Assembly: GCF_001815905.1 (NCBI RefSeq)
Contig: NZ_KV823253.1
Span: forward strand, 1-62,780
Direction: 5' to 3'
DNA length: 62,780 nucleotides
DNA from: Brevibacterium sp. HMSC07C04
GTDB lineage: Bacteria > Actinomycetota > Actinomycetes > Actinomycetales > Brevibacteriaceae
Of the stretch, positions 53,161 to 62,739 are shown in pieces (position 1 is the first letter of the stretch; the number at the start of each line of letters is the position of its first letter). The notes beneath the pieces were generated by a model that ran no database searches, had not been told where the DNA came from, and saw only the letters and a program-made list of their open reading frames with translations. Made by a program: the position numbers and the translations under genes.

Positions 53161-54215
53161 ACTTCCTCCGCTTCTGCCAGGAGGACGAGGTCATAGCCCT
53201 CTGTGCGCATCCTCAGGTTGAAGTAGACGGTTGACAGAAGTGCCGCCCGGTAGGCGTAGAGGAGAACGCCGATTGCCAGAAACAGCCCCGTGAAGATGGT
53301 GCCGAGAACAGCGGCGACAATCGGCCCCTCGAGCTCGCTGCCGCCGAGCATCAGAATCGAGAGCACGCCGATGACGCCTCCCAAGTAGATGAAAGCCGGT
53401 GTGGCGATGATGCCGATGACCTGATTGGCCAGCCAGAAGCCGAACACGGTCTGGCCTGCCACCTGCAGGAAGCCGCGGCCGGTCATCTTCCAGGACCGGG
53501 CGATTGCGGAGAAGATCCCCACTCGCTCCTGGGTGATGATGCATCCCGTCAGACTCAGGCGAATGCCGAAGAACACCGTCAGCGCCCACCAGACAAGGAC
53601 GAGAGCCGTTCCCAGGGTCAGGCCGATGACAGTTCCGCCCACAGCGCCGGCAAGAACTGCTGCGGCAAGGAACACCGCGAGCACAATCAGGTGGGCCGTG
53701 CCCATCAGCAGTGCAGCGCCGAACAGCGTTCGGCGGGATCCCCGGAGGTGCTGCCACCCCTGGCGCAGTGACATTGTGCGGCCGAAGAATGCTTCGCGGG
53801 CGCCGATGCTCGCCAGTCCGCTGAAGACGATGAGAGCAGCCAGGGTGAGGTATTCGACGATTCCCGCGCCGATCTGCACCACAAAGCTCAGACCGCTCAG
53901 AGCCTCCTCGGATGAGTCGAGGAGCTTGGTGAAGAAGCTGTGCCCGAAGTACCACGTGATGGCCCCGGCGAGTGCAAACACGCTCGCTGACAGCCCGGCT
54001 GCAATGCCGGCGCTGCCGTAGGTCAGTCCGGGGAGGCTGCGCATCAGGCGGAAGCCGCCATCGAGCACCTCGAAGAAGCCCAGCGGACGTTTGGGCAGAA
54101 TCCCCGGGACAGGCGGGGGAGACCACTGGGGCCTGCGGCGGGCTTTGGCCGGAACCCGCTGGCCCGTCGACCAGTCGACGGTCAGACCCCAGTCGGGGCT
54201 GTTCTGTGTGAACAC
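53157..54215 (-). CDS. Glycerophosphoryl diester phosphodiesterase-type membrane-domain protein
   Basis: 352 residues, first gene of the overlapping operon. A cytoplasmic N-terminus of about 45 residues rich in Arg and Pro contains RPLGFFEVLDGGFRLMR, typical of the GDPD membrane-domain family, followed by about six hydrophobic helices. There is no GDPD catalytic domain, so it is not a phosphodiesterase itself. GTG start with AGGAG. Confidence 0.8.
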   Translation of the reverse strand: MFTQNSPDWGLTVDWSTGQRVPAKARRRPQWSPPPVPGILPKRPLGFFEVLDGGFRLMRSLPGLTYGSAGIAAGLSASVFALAGAITWYFGHSFFTKLLDSSEEALSGLSFVVQIGAGIVEYLTLAALIVFSGLASIGAREAFFGRTMSLRQGWQHLRGSRRTLFGAALLMGTAHLIVLAVFLAAAVLAGAVGGTVIGLTLGTALVLVWWALTVFFGIRLSLTGCIITQERVGIFSAIARSWKMTGRGFLQVAGQTVFGFWLANQVIGIIATPAFIYLGGVIGVLSILMLGGSELEGPIVAAVLGTIFTGLFLAIGVLLYAYRAALLSTVYFNLRMRTEGYDLVLLAEAEEV

Positions 54216-54322
54216 TTCACTCCTGCGTGATGAGCTTTTGACGAGCCCATCATTCCACAGCTTCCCGTGATCAGGCTGCGCGAAAATCGGCGGGCCGAAG
54301 TGAAAACCTTTGGTGGGTAGGG

Positions 54323-54328
54323 AACAAT
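54323..54328 (+). promoter_or_regulatory. -10 box of mtrA
   Basis: AACAAT, one mismatch from TACAAT, seven bases before ATG 54336. Nearly leaderless; no Shine-Dalgarno site of the usual strength. Confidence 0.45.
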
Positions 54329-54335
54329 AAAGGCT

Positions 54336-55016
54336 ATGAACGCACGGATTCTTGTGGTAGACGACGACACAGCGCTGGCTGAGATGATCGGCATTGTGCT
54401 TAAGTCAGAAGGATTTGAACCTGATTTCTGCGCGACGGGCGATGCAGCTCTCGGCGCATTCCGCGAATCCAAACCCGACCTCGTGCTCCTTGACCTCATG
54501 CTGCCGGGCAAAGACGGAATGGAGGTCTGCCGCGAGATCCGCAGGGAATCCGATGTTCCGATCATCATGCTCACCGCCAAATCCGACACGGTTGATGTTG
54601 TCGCCGGCCTCGAAGCAGGGGCCGATGACTACGTGCCCAAGCCGTTCAAACCCAAGGAGCTCATCGCCCGGGTGCGCGCACGGCTGCGGATCAGCGAACC
54701 GACCGCGCCTGAGCACCTGACCGTCGGCGACGTCACGATCGACGTGTCCGGCCACACCGTGACTCGCGGCGGCGAGCCGATTTCGCTCACCCCCCTGGAG
54801 TTCGACCTGCTGACCGCCTTGGCCCGCAAACCGTGGCAGGTGTTCTCACGCGAACAGCTGCTGGAAGAAGTGTGGGGCTATCAGCACTCGGCGGATACTC
54901 GCCTGGTCAACGTGCACGTACAGCGTCTGCGCTCCAAAATCGAGCGCGACCCTGAAAACCCGGAAATCGTCGTCACCGTTCGCGGTGTGGGCTATCGGGC
55001 CGGTCACGCTGCGTGA
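54336..55016 (+). CDS. mtrA: Two-component response regulator MtrA
   Basis: 226 residues, OmpR/PhoB class. Receiver domain with phospho-accepting D53 in LLDLMLPGKDG, acidic pair at residues 9-10, Lys in DDYVPKPFKP; winged-helix DNA-binding domain at about 130-225 (REQLLEEVWGYQHSADTRLV). In actinobacteria MtrA controls division, wall and replication genes. Its stop overlaps the mtrB GTG (GTGA). Confidence 0.96.
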   Translation: MNARILVVDDDTALAEMIGIVLKSEGFEPDFCATGDAALGAFRESKPDLVLLDLMLPGKDGMEVCREIRRESDVPIIMLTAKSDTVDVVAGLEAGADDYVPKPFKPKELIARVRARLRISEPTAPEHLTVGDVTIDVSGHTVTRGGEPISLTPLEFDLLTALARKPWQVFSREQLLEEVWGYQHSADTRLVNVHVQRLRSKIERDPENPEIVVTVRGVGYRAGHAA

Positions 55017-56731
55017 GACTCTGGACGACCGCCCGTCGGCTGGGGCTGCGAGCCTATCTGCTCGCCGTTCGGCTGTTTCGCCGCTCCCTGCAGGTGCGCG
55101 TTGTTGCGCTGACGCTCATCCTGTCGATTGCGGCGGTTCTGCTGGTCGGTTCGTACGTGTCGCGGGAAATCGCCCGCGGCCTGTTTGAAGCCAAACTCCA
55201 GTCGATCACCTCCCAAACGGCAGGCTATGCCTCGGAGCTTGAATCCACCGCGACATCCGAGGGCATTGCCCAGCTGAGCGAAACCGTGAACACCCAGCTG
55301 CGCTCCATGATGGTCAGATCGTCTACTCCGCTGCGCAGCATTGCCCTGGAACCGCGGGATCGCGGACGTTCTGTCGCGCCGATCATCGCCCTTCCGTACG
55401 GCCAGGAGCCCGTGCGCCCATCAGAACTCGACGAGGCGTTTCTCACCAAAGCACAGGAAACTCCCGTGGGAACCCAGACGTACCAGTCGATCACCCTGCC
55501 GGGGCAGAAGAGCTCGCCCGGCATTGTGGTAGCACAGTCTGTTTCTCTGCCGGGAAGCGGCAAATTCGACCTGTACGTCGTCGCCGACCTGCAGGAGGAG
55601 CAGAATACGCTCAATTTCATTCAGCGTGCGCTCACAGTCGCGGGGATCGTCATGGTCGTCCTCGTCGTGGCCGTCGCCTGGCTTGTCACCGGGCTTGTCG
55701 TTTCGCCGATTCGCTCAACAGCACGGGCCGCACTGCGCTTGGCCGACGGCGACCTCGACGAGCGCGTCACAGTCACGAGCCATGACGAGCTCGGCGCTTT
55801 GGGCCGAAGCTTCAACGACATGGCGGACACCCTGCAGGATCAGATTGTGCGCATGAAAGAGCTCACCGTCTTACAGCGCCAGTTCGTATCCGATGTCTCT
55901 CACGAACTGCGCACACCGCTGGCCACGATCGGCGCGGCCACGGAAATGCTGTACGCGGAAAAAGACGAACTCGACACAACCGGACAGCGCTCCGTTGAGC
56001 TGCTGAAATCGCAGGTGGAGCGCTTTGAACTGCTCCTGTCCGACCTCCTCGAGGTGTCCCGGCACGACGCCGGCTTCGTCAAACTTGAGACCAAGGAACA
56101 GGACATCACCGAAATCGTGTCCAACGTCGTCGACGGGCTGACCATCGTGGCTGAGCAGGCGGGCAGTCAGATCGTCATGCACACGCCGTCGACGCCGGTG
56201 ACAGCGGAAGTCGAGCAGATCCGCATCGGCAGGATCCTGCGCAACCTCGTCGTCAACGCGATCGAACACGGCGAAAAGAAGAACATCGATGTGTATGTGG
56301 CCGCGAACGCAGAATCCTGCGCGATCAGCGTCCGCGATCACGGTGTTGGGCTGACCGTCGAGCAGGTCGAGCACGTGTTCGACCGGTTCTGGCGCGGAGA
56401 TCCGTCCCGCCGGCGCACACTCGGCGGCACCGGCCTGGGCCTGGCGATTGCGCTGGAAGACGCGCACCTGCACGCCGGCTGGCTCCAAGCGTGGGGAAGT
56501 CCCGGCGACGGCGCCTGCTTCCGCCTGACCCTTCCGCGCAGGCAGGGAACCGAAATCACATCGTCCCCGCTTCCGCTGCCTCCCGCGGATGCTCCCGCAC
56601 ACGGGCCCGCGCTCATTGCCGGGCCGGCAACCTCGGACGGTTCTGTGCGCGTGCAGACGGGGTCGATACCGATTGTCGTCGAAACCGCATCACCGGCCGA
56701 TGCGGCAGATGAGGACGGAGAACAGTCATGA
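55013..56731 (+). CDS. mtrB: Sensor histidine kinase MtrB
   Basis: 572 residues. Two membrane helices (about 28-50 and 205-228) flank an extracellular sensor; HAMP follows (about 228-280), then HisKA with phospho-His H297 in FVSDVSHELRTP and the HATPase domain (RNLVVNAIEH, GTGLGLAI). A Pro/Ala-rich tail closes the protein. Codon 287 (55871-55873), ten residues before H297, is UUA, otherwise rare in the core genes here. Stop overlaps lpqB (ATGA). Confidence 0.96.
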   Translation: MRLWTTARRLGLRAYLLAVRLFRRSLQVRVVALTLILSIAAVLLVGSYVSREIARGLFEAKLQSITSQTAGYASELESTATSEGIAQLSETVNTQLRSMMVRSSTPLRSIALEPRDRGRSVAPIIALPYGQEPVRPSELDEAFLTKAQETPVGTQTYQSITLPGQKSSPGIVVAQSVSLPGSGKFDLYVVADLQEEQNTLNFIQRALTVAGIVMVVLVVAVAWLVTGLVVSPIRSTARAALRLADGDLDERVTVTSHDELGALGRSFNDMADTLQDQIVRMKELTVLQRQFVSDVSHELRTPLATIGAATEMLYAEKDELDTTGQRSVELLKSQVERFELLLSDLLEVSRHDAGFVKLETKEQDITEIVSNVVDGLTIVAEQAGSQIVMHTPSTPVTAEVEQIRIGRILRNLVVNAIEHGEKKNIDVYVAANAESCAISVRDHGVGLTVEQVEHVFDRFWRGDPSRRRTLGGTGLGLAIALEDAHLHAGWLQAWGSPGDGACFRLTLPRRQGTEITSSPLPLPPADAPAHGPALIAGPATSDGSVRVQTGSIPIVVETASPADAADEDGEQS

Positions 56732-58416
56732 CCAGTCGCCTCCGACGGTTCGCGGCTGCTGCAAGCGCCTTCTTGCTGACTCTCAGCGCAGCCGGATGCG
56801 CCACCATTCCCCACGGAGGGCAGATCGGAACGGCCGCGGTGGAGGAATCCGAGAACGACGTCCAGTCCCGCACAGACCCAGACGGTCCTGCACCGGGGGC
56901 CAGCCCCGCCTCGATCGTGCGCGGCTTCCTGGCTGCCGGTTCGAGCTCATCCGGCAGCTTCGCGGTGGCCCGTTCCTTTTTGACCGATGACCTTGCCGGT
57001 GAATGGAGTCCGCTCAAAAACGTGTCGATTGTCGAAGCGGGCCTGTCACTTGAAAGCCTCACGGCCTCTGTGACGACCAATTCGCGCAATGTGTCGTTTG
57101 CGGTTCCCGTGCAGGCTTCCCTCGACTCTTCCCACGTCTACCGCGACAGCCCCTCCGGCACTGAAACGAAGCTGGAGTTCAGCCTGCGCCAGGTCAACGG
57201 CGAATGGCGGATTTCGGATGCTCCCGACGGCATCGTGCTGTCCGAAGCGAACTTCAACCGGATCTTCCAGGCCTACCCGCTGTACTTCTTCACGCAGGAC
57301 TATTCGTATCTCGTGCCGGACGTTCGGTGGTTTGTCCGCGGCAACGGCACGCTGACGGAAGTGGCCCGCCAGCTGCTCAAGGGCCCCGGGGAACATCTGC
57401 GCGGCGCAGTCATCTCCGCCGTGCCGGAGGGAACCACACTCGAACCCTCCGTCGTTACCGCTGAGGGCGGCACGGTCGACGTCGGCCTGTCCCAGGAAGT
57501 CGGCGATCTCGATGACACGACGAGCAAACGCCTGTATTCGCAGATTTCCCAAACCATGCGCGCAAACACCTCGATTTCGGACGTTCGCGTCCAAACACCC
57601 CAGTCGAACATCCCCTCGGGTTCCGATGTGTCTGCTGACCTGCCGGTGGACGCAGCCGCCGTGGTGGTTTCCAGCGGCAGGATCGCGAGGGTCGCGGGCA
57701 ATTCCTTTGACCCGGTTGAAAACTCGCCGAAAGTGTCGGACAAAGTTCTTCCGGCTCAGTCCTATGACGGTCAGTCTTACTACTACACGAGCGAAAACCG
57801 CAAGCAGATTGAGCGCTTCAGCGCAGAAAAAGATGTCGAAACCCTCATCACCGGACACGGCTTCGTCAGCCCAAGCGTCGACCGCTTCGAATGGGTGTAC
57901 ACGGTCGAAGCGAAGTCGGCGGAGATCCGGGCTGTCGGCAAAACCGGAGAACTCGTGTCAATGGCAATGCCGTTTGCCAAAGATCGCACGGTACAGCGAA
58001 TCGCGGTGTCCCGTGAAGGCAGTCGGCTGGCTGTGCTGTCTTCCGGTGCTGGGGGCACTCGCATCGACGTTGTGGGAATTGTCCGCTCCCGCGAAGGCAA
58101 GCCCGATCGTTTGAGCGCGGGTGATCCGCTGCCGGTCGGCCAGAAATTCGGACAGGTGCTGGACTTCAGCTGGGCCGGAAGCTCGTTCCTGGCGGTGCTG
58201 TCGGAAGATGAAGCCGCGGCCAACGCGCATCGCCTGTGGACTGGCGGGCCCTCCGTGGGCTTGGGAGCAATTGCCGACGGGCTGACGATTTCAGCAGCCG
58301 GGGACCTCGGCAGCATGCGGGTCGGCTCTGACAACGGCGTTGTGTACACGTATACGTCAGGGACGTGGCAGAGGGTTGTCGGGGCAAAGGCCTGGAATCC
58401 CATGTACCCGGGCTGA
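56728..58416 (+). CDS. lpqB: Lipoprotein LpqB
   Basis: 562 residues. Signal peptide with lipobox LSAAGC, Cys24 to be lipidated. A GerMN-type domain lies in the first half (YSYLVPDVRWFVRGNGTLTEVAR) and a beta-propeller-like region in the second. LpqB works with MtrAB, modulating MtrB and division. ATG overlaps the mtrB stop; comF begins two bases after its stop. Confidence 0.94.
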   Translation: MTSRLRRFAAAASAFLLTLSAAGCATIPHGGQIGTAAVEESENDVQSRTDPDGPAPGASPASIVRGFLAAGSSSSGSFAVARSFLTDDLAGEWSPLKNVSIVEAGLSLESLTASVTTNSRNVSFAVPVQASLDSSHVYRDSPSGTETKLEFSLRQVNGEWRISDAPDGIVLSEANFNRIFQAYPLYFFTQDYSYLVPDVRWFVRGNGTLTEVARQLLKGPGEHLRGAVISAVPEGTTLEPSVVTAEGGTVDVGLSQEVGDLDDTTSKRLYSQISQTMRANTSISDVRVQTPQSNIPSGSDVSADLPVDAAAVVVSSGRIARVAGNSFDPVENSPKVSDKVLPAQSYDGQSYYYTSENRKQIERFSAEKDVETLITGHGFVSPSVDRFEWVYTVEAKSAEIRAVGKTGELVSMAMPFAKDRTVQRIAVSREGSRLAVLSSGAGGTRIDVVGIVRSREGKPDRLSAGDPLPVGQKFGQVLDFSWAGSSFLAVLSEDEAAANAHRLWTGGPSVGLGAIADGLTISAAGDLGSMRVGSDNGVVYTYTSGTWQRVVGAKAWNPMYPG

Positions 58417-58418
58417 CT

Positions 58419-59129
58419 GTGAAGCTGCTGTCCGACATCGCCGATCTGCTCCTGCCGCGCGTGTGCGCCGGGTGTGGGATTGAGACCGTGTCGCTGTGCG
58501 GGGACTGCATAGAGGCCCTTGACGGTCCTGTGCTGCGCAGTCAGCCGCGCTTTGGCCGACTGCCTGTCAGCGGTGCGGGCGTGTACGACGGTGTGCTCCG
58601 GCACGTGCTCGTGGCGTATAAGGAGCACGGCAGACGCGACATCGTGGCAGTCCTGGGTCTGCTGCTGGCGCGTGCTGTTGTCGACGCGCTTCAGGACAGC
58701 CCGGTGGATGGTCGCCCTGTGATCCTCGTGCCGGTGCCCTCTTCGCCGACGGCGGTGCGCAGACGAGGAGGCAATCACGTCGCAGCGTGTGCTGAATCTG
58801 CGGCGCAGATGCTGCGATCCGACGGTGTGAGTGCCGGGTGCGCGGAAGTGCTGACCGTCAGCGGTCACCGTGATCAGGTGGGGTTCGGCAGTGCGGCGCG
58901 GAAGGCGAATGTCGAGGGCACCCACGCCGTTGCACGTGAGTACGCGAGCCTGGTCGGCGACTGGAACCGGCGGGCAAAGGTCATCGTCGTCGACGATATT
59001 TCGACCACGGGGGCCACGGGTGCCGAGACGACTCGGGCGCTGATGAACGCCGGGTGCACACCGGATGGACTCGCGGTTATCGGAATCGCACGGGGGAGTT
59101 CTCGTCAGCCGGTGCCGAATGCGCTTTAA
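58419..59129 (+). CDS. comF: ComF family phosphoribosyltransferase-like protein
   Basis: 236 residues. The N-terminal zinc-ribbon CAGC-x8-CGDC and a C-terminal type I PRTase site (VIVVDDISTTGATGAET) define the family. ComF takes part in DNA uptake in competent bacteria; in actinobacteria its role is unclear and the gene is constant beside mtrAB-lpqB. GTG is chosen because it starts two bases after the lpqB stop; longer frames run into lpqB. Confidence 0.88.
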   Translation: MKLLSDIADLLLPRVCAGCGIETVSLCGDCIEALDGPVLRSQPRFGRLPVSGAGVYDGVLRHVLVAYKEHGRRDIVAVLGLLLARAVVDALQDSPVDGRPVILVPVPSSPTAVRRRGGNHVAACAESAAQMLRSDGVSAGCAEVLTVSGHRDQVGFGSAARKANVEGTHAVAREYASLVGDWNRRAKVIVVDDISTTGATGAETTRALMNAGCTPDGLAVIGIARGSSRQPVPNAL

Positions 59130-59137
59130 TGAAGGTG

Positions 59138-59158
59138 ACCATCGTTTTTGATGGTTTT
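59138..59158 (+). terminator. Small hairpin with T tract between comF and hpf
   Basis: ACCATC (59138-59143) pairs with GATGGT (59150-59155), loop GTTTTT, followed by TTT. It could end the mtrA operon or act in the hpf leader 22 bases before its start. Confidence 0.5.
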
Positions 59159-59179
59159 CCGACGTCAAAGGAGAGCACA

Positions 59180-59848
59180 ATGGACATCGTCGTCAAGGGA
59201 CGCGGTCTTGCTATCTCGGACAGCTTCCGCACTCATATCGAGGACAAGATCTCCAAGGCTGAAAAGCTCAGTCCTGATGCCCAGGCCGTTGAAGTCAACA
59301 TCACCCACGAAGAAAGCGTGCGCCGCCCGGACGAAGCCGTCCGCGTGGAGATCACCGTCTTCAGCAGGGGAGCGGTTCTGCGCGCCGAAGCGCACGCTTC
59401 CGATAAGTACGCAGCGCTTGATCTTGCGTGGGCGAAGCTCCTTGAGCGTCTGCGCCGTGCTCGCGACCGGCGCAAGATCTCGCGCAAGGGCGGACACCGC
59501 CGCCAATCGACCGGCGAAGTCTTTGCTGACATGCCGGTTGTCGACGCGCCCGCGGCTCCCGCGCCCGCCGAAGACAGCGAACCGGCTGTGGATGAGGCAG
59601 AAGACGTCGATGATGCAGACCCCACCAACGGCCGCATCCGGGCCGAGGGTGATTCTCCGGTGGTGCTGCGCGAGAAGACCTTCCCGGCTGAGCCGATCGG
59701 CATCGAAGAGGCTCTGAACCGCATGGAGATGGTCGGGCACGACTTCTACCTGTTCATAGACCAGGACACCTCCCAGCCCTCGGTTGTCTACCGCAGGCGG
59801 GGATGGAGCTACGGCGTGATTGCGCTGGAAGACTCGCAGAGCAGCTGA
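59180..59848 (+). CDS. hpf: Ribosome hibernation-promoting factor, long form
   Basis: 222 residues. The N-terminal S30AE domain (about 1-100) binds the ribosome decoding area; a Pro/Asp/Glu-rich linker leads to the C-terminal domain (EALNRMEMVGHDFYLF) that makes 100S dimers. Both are intact, so this is the long HPF of actinobacteria. AAAGGAG ribosome binding site. A terminator hairpin follows. Confidence 0.95.
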   Translation: MDIVVKGRGLAISDSFRTHIEDKISKAEKLSPDAQAVEVNITHEESVRRPDEAVRVEITVFSRGAVLRAEAHASDKYAALDLAWAKLLERLRRARDRRKISRKGGHRRQSTGEVFADMPVVDAPAAPAPAEDSEPAVDEAEDVDDADPTNGRIRAEGDSPVVLREKTFPAEPIGIEEALNRMEMVGHDFYLFIDQDTSQPSVVYRRRGWSYGVIALEDSQSS

Positions 59849-59869
59849 TACTCCACTTCTGCAGCTTGT

Positions 59870-59901
59870 GCGCGGCGGATGCCACCGGGCGTCCGCCGCG
59901 C
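59870..59901 (+). terminator. hpf terminator
   Basis: Perfect 10-bp stem (59870-59879 with 59892-59901), followed by TTCTTGTCT. Confidence 0.8.
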
Positions 59902-60007
59902 TTCTTGTCTGCTCCGGCTGCACTGCGACCGCCGGTCGCGAAGCGCTGAGCAAACTCTGACGGGCGCTGCCGCGGGTTGGCCGCGCGACAGCCGTACGTC
60001 TGCGCGT

Positions 60008-60018
60008 TAGACTTATCT
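60008..60018 (+). promoter_or_regulatory. secA promoter -10 region
   Basis: TAGACT (60008-60013) and TTATCT (60013-60018) overlap; either gives a 35-45 base leader before GTG 60064. The leader carries GAGGAG, so secA is conventionally translated. Confidence 0.5.
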
Positions 60019-60063
60019 GACGCATGTCGAGATTCGCTGCGCTGAAACGGACAGAGGAGAAAC

Positions 60064-62739
60064 GTGGCCCACATTCTTGAGAAGCTGCTTCGGATTGGCG
60101 AAGGACGCACCCTGAAGAGGCTCCGGAACTACGCCACGGCGATCAACAATCTGTCTGACGAGTACAGCGCTATGACAGACGCGCAGCTGCGCGAAGAAAC
60201 AGACCGCTACAAGGCTCGCGTTGCCGACGGCGAAAGCCTCGACAAGCTGCTTCCCGAATCTTTTGCGGCAGTTCGCGAAGCTTCAGCGCGCACGGTGGGC
60301 CTGCGGCACTTCGACGTTCAGCTCATGGGCGGTGCGGCTCTGCACATGGGCAACATCGCCGAAATGAAGACCGGTGAAGGCAAGACTCTCGTTGCGACAG
60401 CGCCTTCGTACCTCAACGCTCTGACGGGCAAAGGCGTGCACGTCGTGACGGTCAATGACTACCTGGCCAGCTACCAGTCTGACCTCATGGGGCGTGTTTT
60501 TCGGTTCCTCGGAATGAAAACCGGCTGCATTATGTCGAATATGCCGGCTGCCCAGCGCCGCGAACAGTATGCGGCTGACATCACCTACGGCACCAACAAC
60601 GAATTCGGCTTTGACTATCTGCGCGATAATATGGCGCTGGAAGTCGCCGACATGGTTCAGCGCGGCCACAACTTCGCGATCGTCGACGAGGTCGACTCGA
60701 TCCTCATTGACGAAGCACGCACCCCGCTGATCATTTCGGGCGCGGCAGAAGGCGACGCGAACCGCTGGTTCGGCGAATTCGCCACGATCGTCAAGCGCCT
60801 TAAACTTGACCGCGATTACGAAGTCGACGAAAAGAACCGCACAGTCGGCATCCTCGAGCCGGGCATCGAGCGGGTGGAGAACTATCTCGGAATCGGCAAC
60901 CTCTACGACGAAGACCACACGTCGCTCATCAGCTTCCTCAACAACTCGATCAAGGCCAAGGAGCTGTTCAAGCGCGACAAGGACTATGTTGTGCTTGACG
61001 GCGAAGTCATGATCGTCGACGAACACACCGGCCGTATTCTGCCCGGCCGCCGCTACTCCGAAGGCCTGCACCAGGCGCTGGAGGCCAAGGAGAACGTCGA
61101 AGTCCAGGCTGAGAATCAGACGCACGCGACGATCACTCTGCAGAACTACTTCCGCCTGTACGACAAACTGGCGGGCATGACCGGCACCGCCGAAACCGAA
61201 GCGGCCGAATTCAACTCGACCTACAAGCTCGGCGTGGTGCCGATTCCCACGAACAAGCCGCTGCTGCGGGAGGACAAGCCCGACCTTGTCTACCGCAACG
61301 AAAAAGTGAAGTTCGACGCTGTCGTCCAAGACATCGCCGAACGCCACGAAGAGGGCCAGCCGGTGCTCGTCGGCACGACGAGCGTAGAAAAGTCGGAGTA
61401 CCTGTCATCGCTTCTGGCCAAGCGGGGCATTCGCCACGAGGTCCTCAACGCCAAGAACCACGCGCGTGAAGCATCGATTGTCGCGATGGCGGGTGTCAAG
61501 GGGGCCGTCACGGTCGCCACCAACATGGCCGGGCGCGGTACCGACATCATGCTCGGCGGCAATGCCGAGCACATTGCGGTTGCGGAAATGGAAAGGCGGG
61601 GCCTCGATCCGGCTGAGCATTCCGAAGAGTACGAAGCCCAGTGGTCGGGTGTCCTCGCAGCAGCCGAAGAACAGGTGGAAGCAGCCGCAGCAGAAATCCG
61701 CAAGCTCGGCGGGCTGTATGTTCTGGGCACTGAACGCCACGAATCGCGCCGTATTGACAACCAGCTGCGCGGACGCTCCGGCCGTCAGGGTGACCCCGGT
61801 GAATCGCGCTTCTACCTTTCTATGCGGGATCACCTTATGCGCCTGTTCGGAGCCGGTGCCGCCGAACGGGCACTCGCCCTTGCGAACACTCCCGAAGACG
61901 AACCGCTCGAATCGAAGTTCGTCAGCCGCGCTATCCTGTCCGCGCAGAACCAGATTGAGCAGCGCAATGCCGAACAGCGCAAGAACGTCCTGAAATACGA
62001 CGACGTTCTCAACCGCCAGCGCACGGTGATCTACGACGAACGCCAGCGCGTTCTCGAAGGCGACGACTTCGCAGACCAGATTCACGACTTCCGCGACGAT
62101 GTTCTGCGCGCCTACGTTGACGGTGCAACGGCGGGTGATCCCGAAGACTGGGAAATGGACAAGCTGTTCATTGCCCTGCAGGATCTCTACGCAACTTCCA
62201 TCACCCCGGAAGATCTCTACGAGGACGCCGGCGGCAAGGGCAGCCTCAGCCGCGAAAAGATCCTCGAAGAAATTCAGGCGGATGCCGAACTTGCCTACGA
62301 AAAGCGCGAACGCGAACTCGGTTCGGGAGCGCTGCGCCAGCTGGAGCGCCGCGTTCTGCTGACCACTATTGACAAGCGCTGGCGCGAGCACCTGTACGAA
62401 ATGGACTACCTCAAGAACGGCATCGGTCTGCGGGCTATGGCCCAGCGCGATCCGCTGGTGGAGTATCAGCGCGAGGGCTTTGAGATGTTCACCAGGATGC
62501 AGGACGGCATCAAAGAAGACGCCACGCGCCTTGTCAACAAACTGCAGGTGCAGGTCAAGACGGTCCAGAGCGACGAGGTCGAAGTCGAGTCCGACGCGCT
62601 GCGCACGACGCTGCCGAAGCTGACGCTGGCCGGCCCCAGCGAGCCCGGCGAAGGTGAGAAGCGCTCTGAAGGCCTTGCGGATGAAGACAGCGGCGGTGTC
62701 AACCGCGCTGAGCGCCGCAGAAGGAGAAGGCGCCGCTGA
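60064..62739 (+). CDS. secA: Preprotein translocase ATPase SecA
   Basis: 891 residues. Motor of the Sec translocase that drives unfolded proteins through SecYEG. Walker A MKTGEGKT near residue 104, [11 protein letters not shown]alker B, helicase motifs [13 protein letters not shown] and [13 protein letters not shown], then HSD/HWD regions. The C-terminus ends in a run of Arg after RAERR and lacks the SEC-C zinc motif, like mycobacterial SecA1. GTG start with GAGGAG. The 41 bases beyond its stop hold no feature. Confidence 0.97.
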   Translation: MAHILEKLLRIGEGRTLKRLRNYATAINNLSDEYSAMTDAQLREETDRYKARVADGESLDKLLPESFAAVREASARTVGLRHFDVQLMGGAALHMGNIAEMKTGEGKTLVATAPSYLNALTGKGVHVVTVNDYLASYQSDLMGRVFRFLGMKTGCIMSNMPAAQRREQYAADITYGTNNEFGFDYLRDNMALEVADMVQRGHNFAIVDEVDSILIDEARTPLIISGAAEGDANRWFGEFATIVKRLKLDRDYEVDEKNRTVGILEPGIERVENYLGIGNLYDEDHTSLISFLNNSIKAKELFKRDKDYVVLDGEVMIVDEHTGRILPGRRYSEGLHQALEAKENVEVQAENQTHATITLQNYFRLYDKLAGMTGTAETEAAEFNSTYKLGVVPIPTNKPLLREDKPDLVYRNEKVKFDAVVQDIAERHEEGQPVLVGTTSVEKSEYLSSLLAKRGIRHEVLNAKNHAREASIVAMAGVKGAVTVATNMAGRGTDIMLGGNAEHIAVAEMERRGLDPAEHSEEYEAQWSGVLAAAEEQVEAAAAEIRKLGGLYVLGTERHESRRIDNQLRGRSGRQGDPGESRFYLSMRDHLMRLFGAGAAERALALANTPEDEPLESKFVSRAILSAQNQIEQRNAEQRKNVLKYDDVLNRQRTVIYDERQRVLEGDDFADQIHDFRDDVLRAYVDGATAGDPEDWEMDKLFIALQDLYATSITPEDLYEDAGGKGSLSREKILEEIQADAELAYEKRERELGSGALRQLERRVLLTTIDKRWREHLYEMDYLKNGIGLRAMAQRDPLVEYQREGFEMFTRMQDGIKEDATRLVNKLQVQVKTVQSDEVEVESDALRTTLPKLTLAGPSEPGEGEKRSEGLADEDSGGVNRAERRRRRRRR

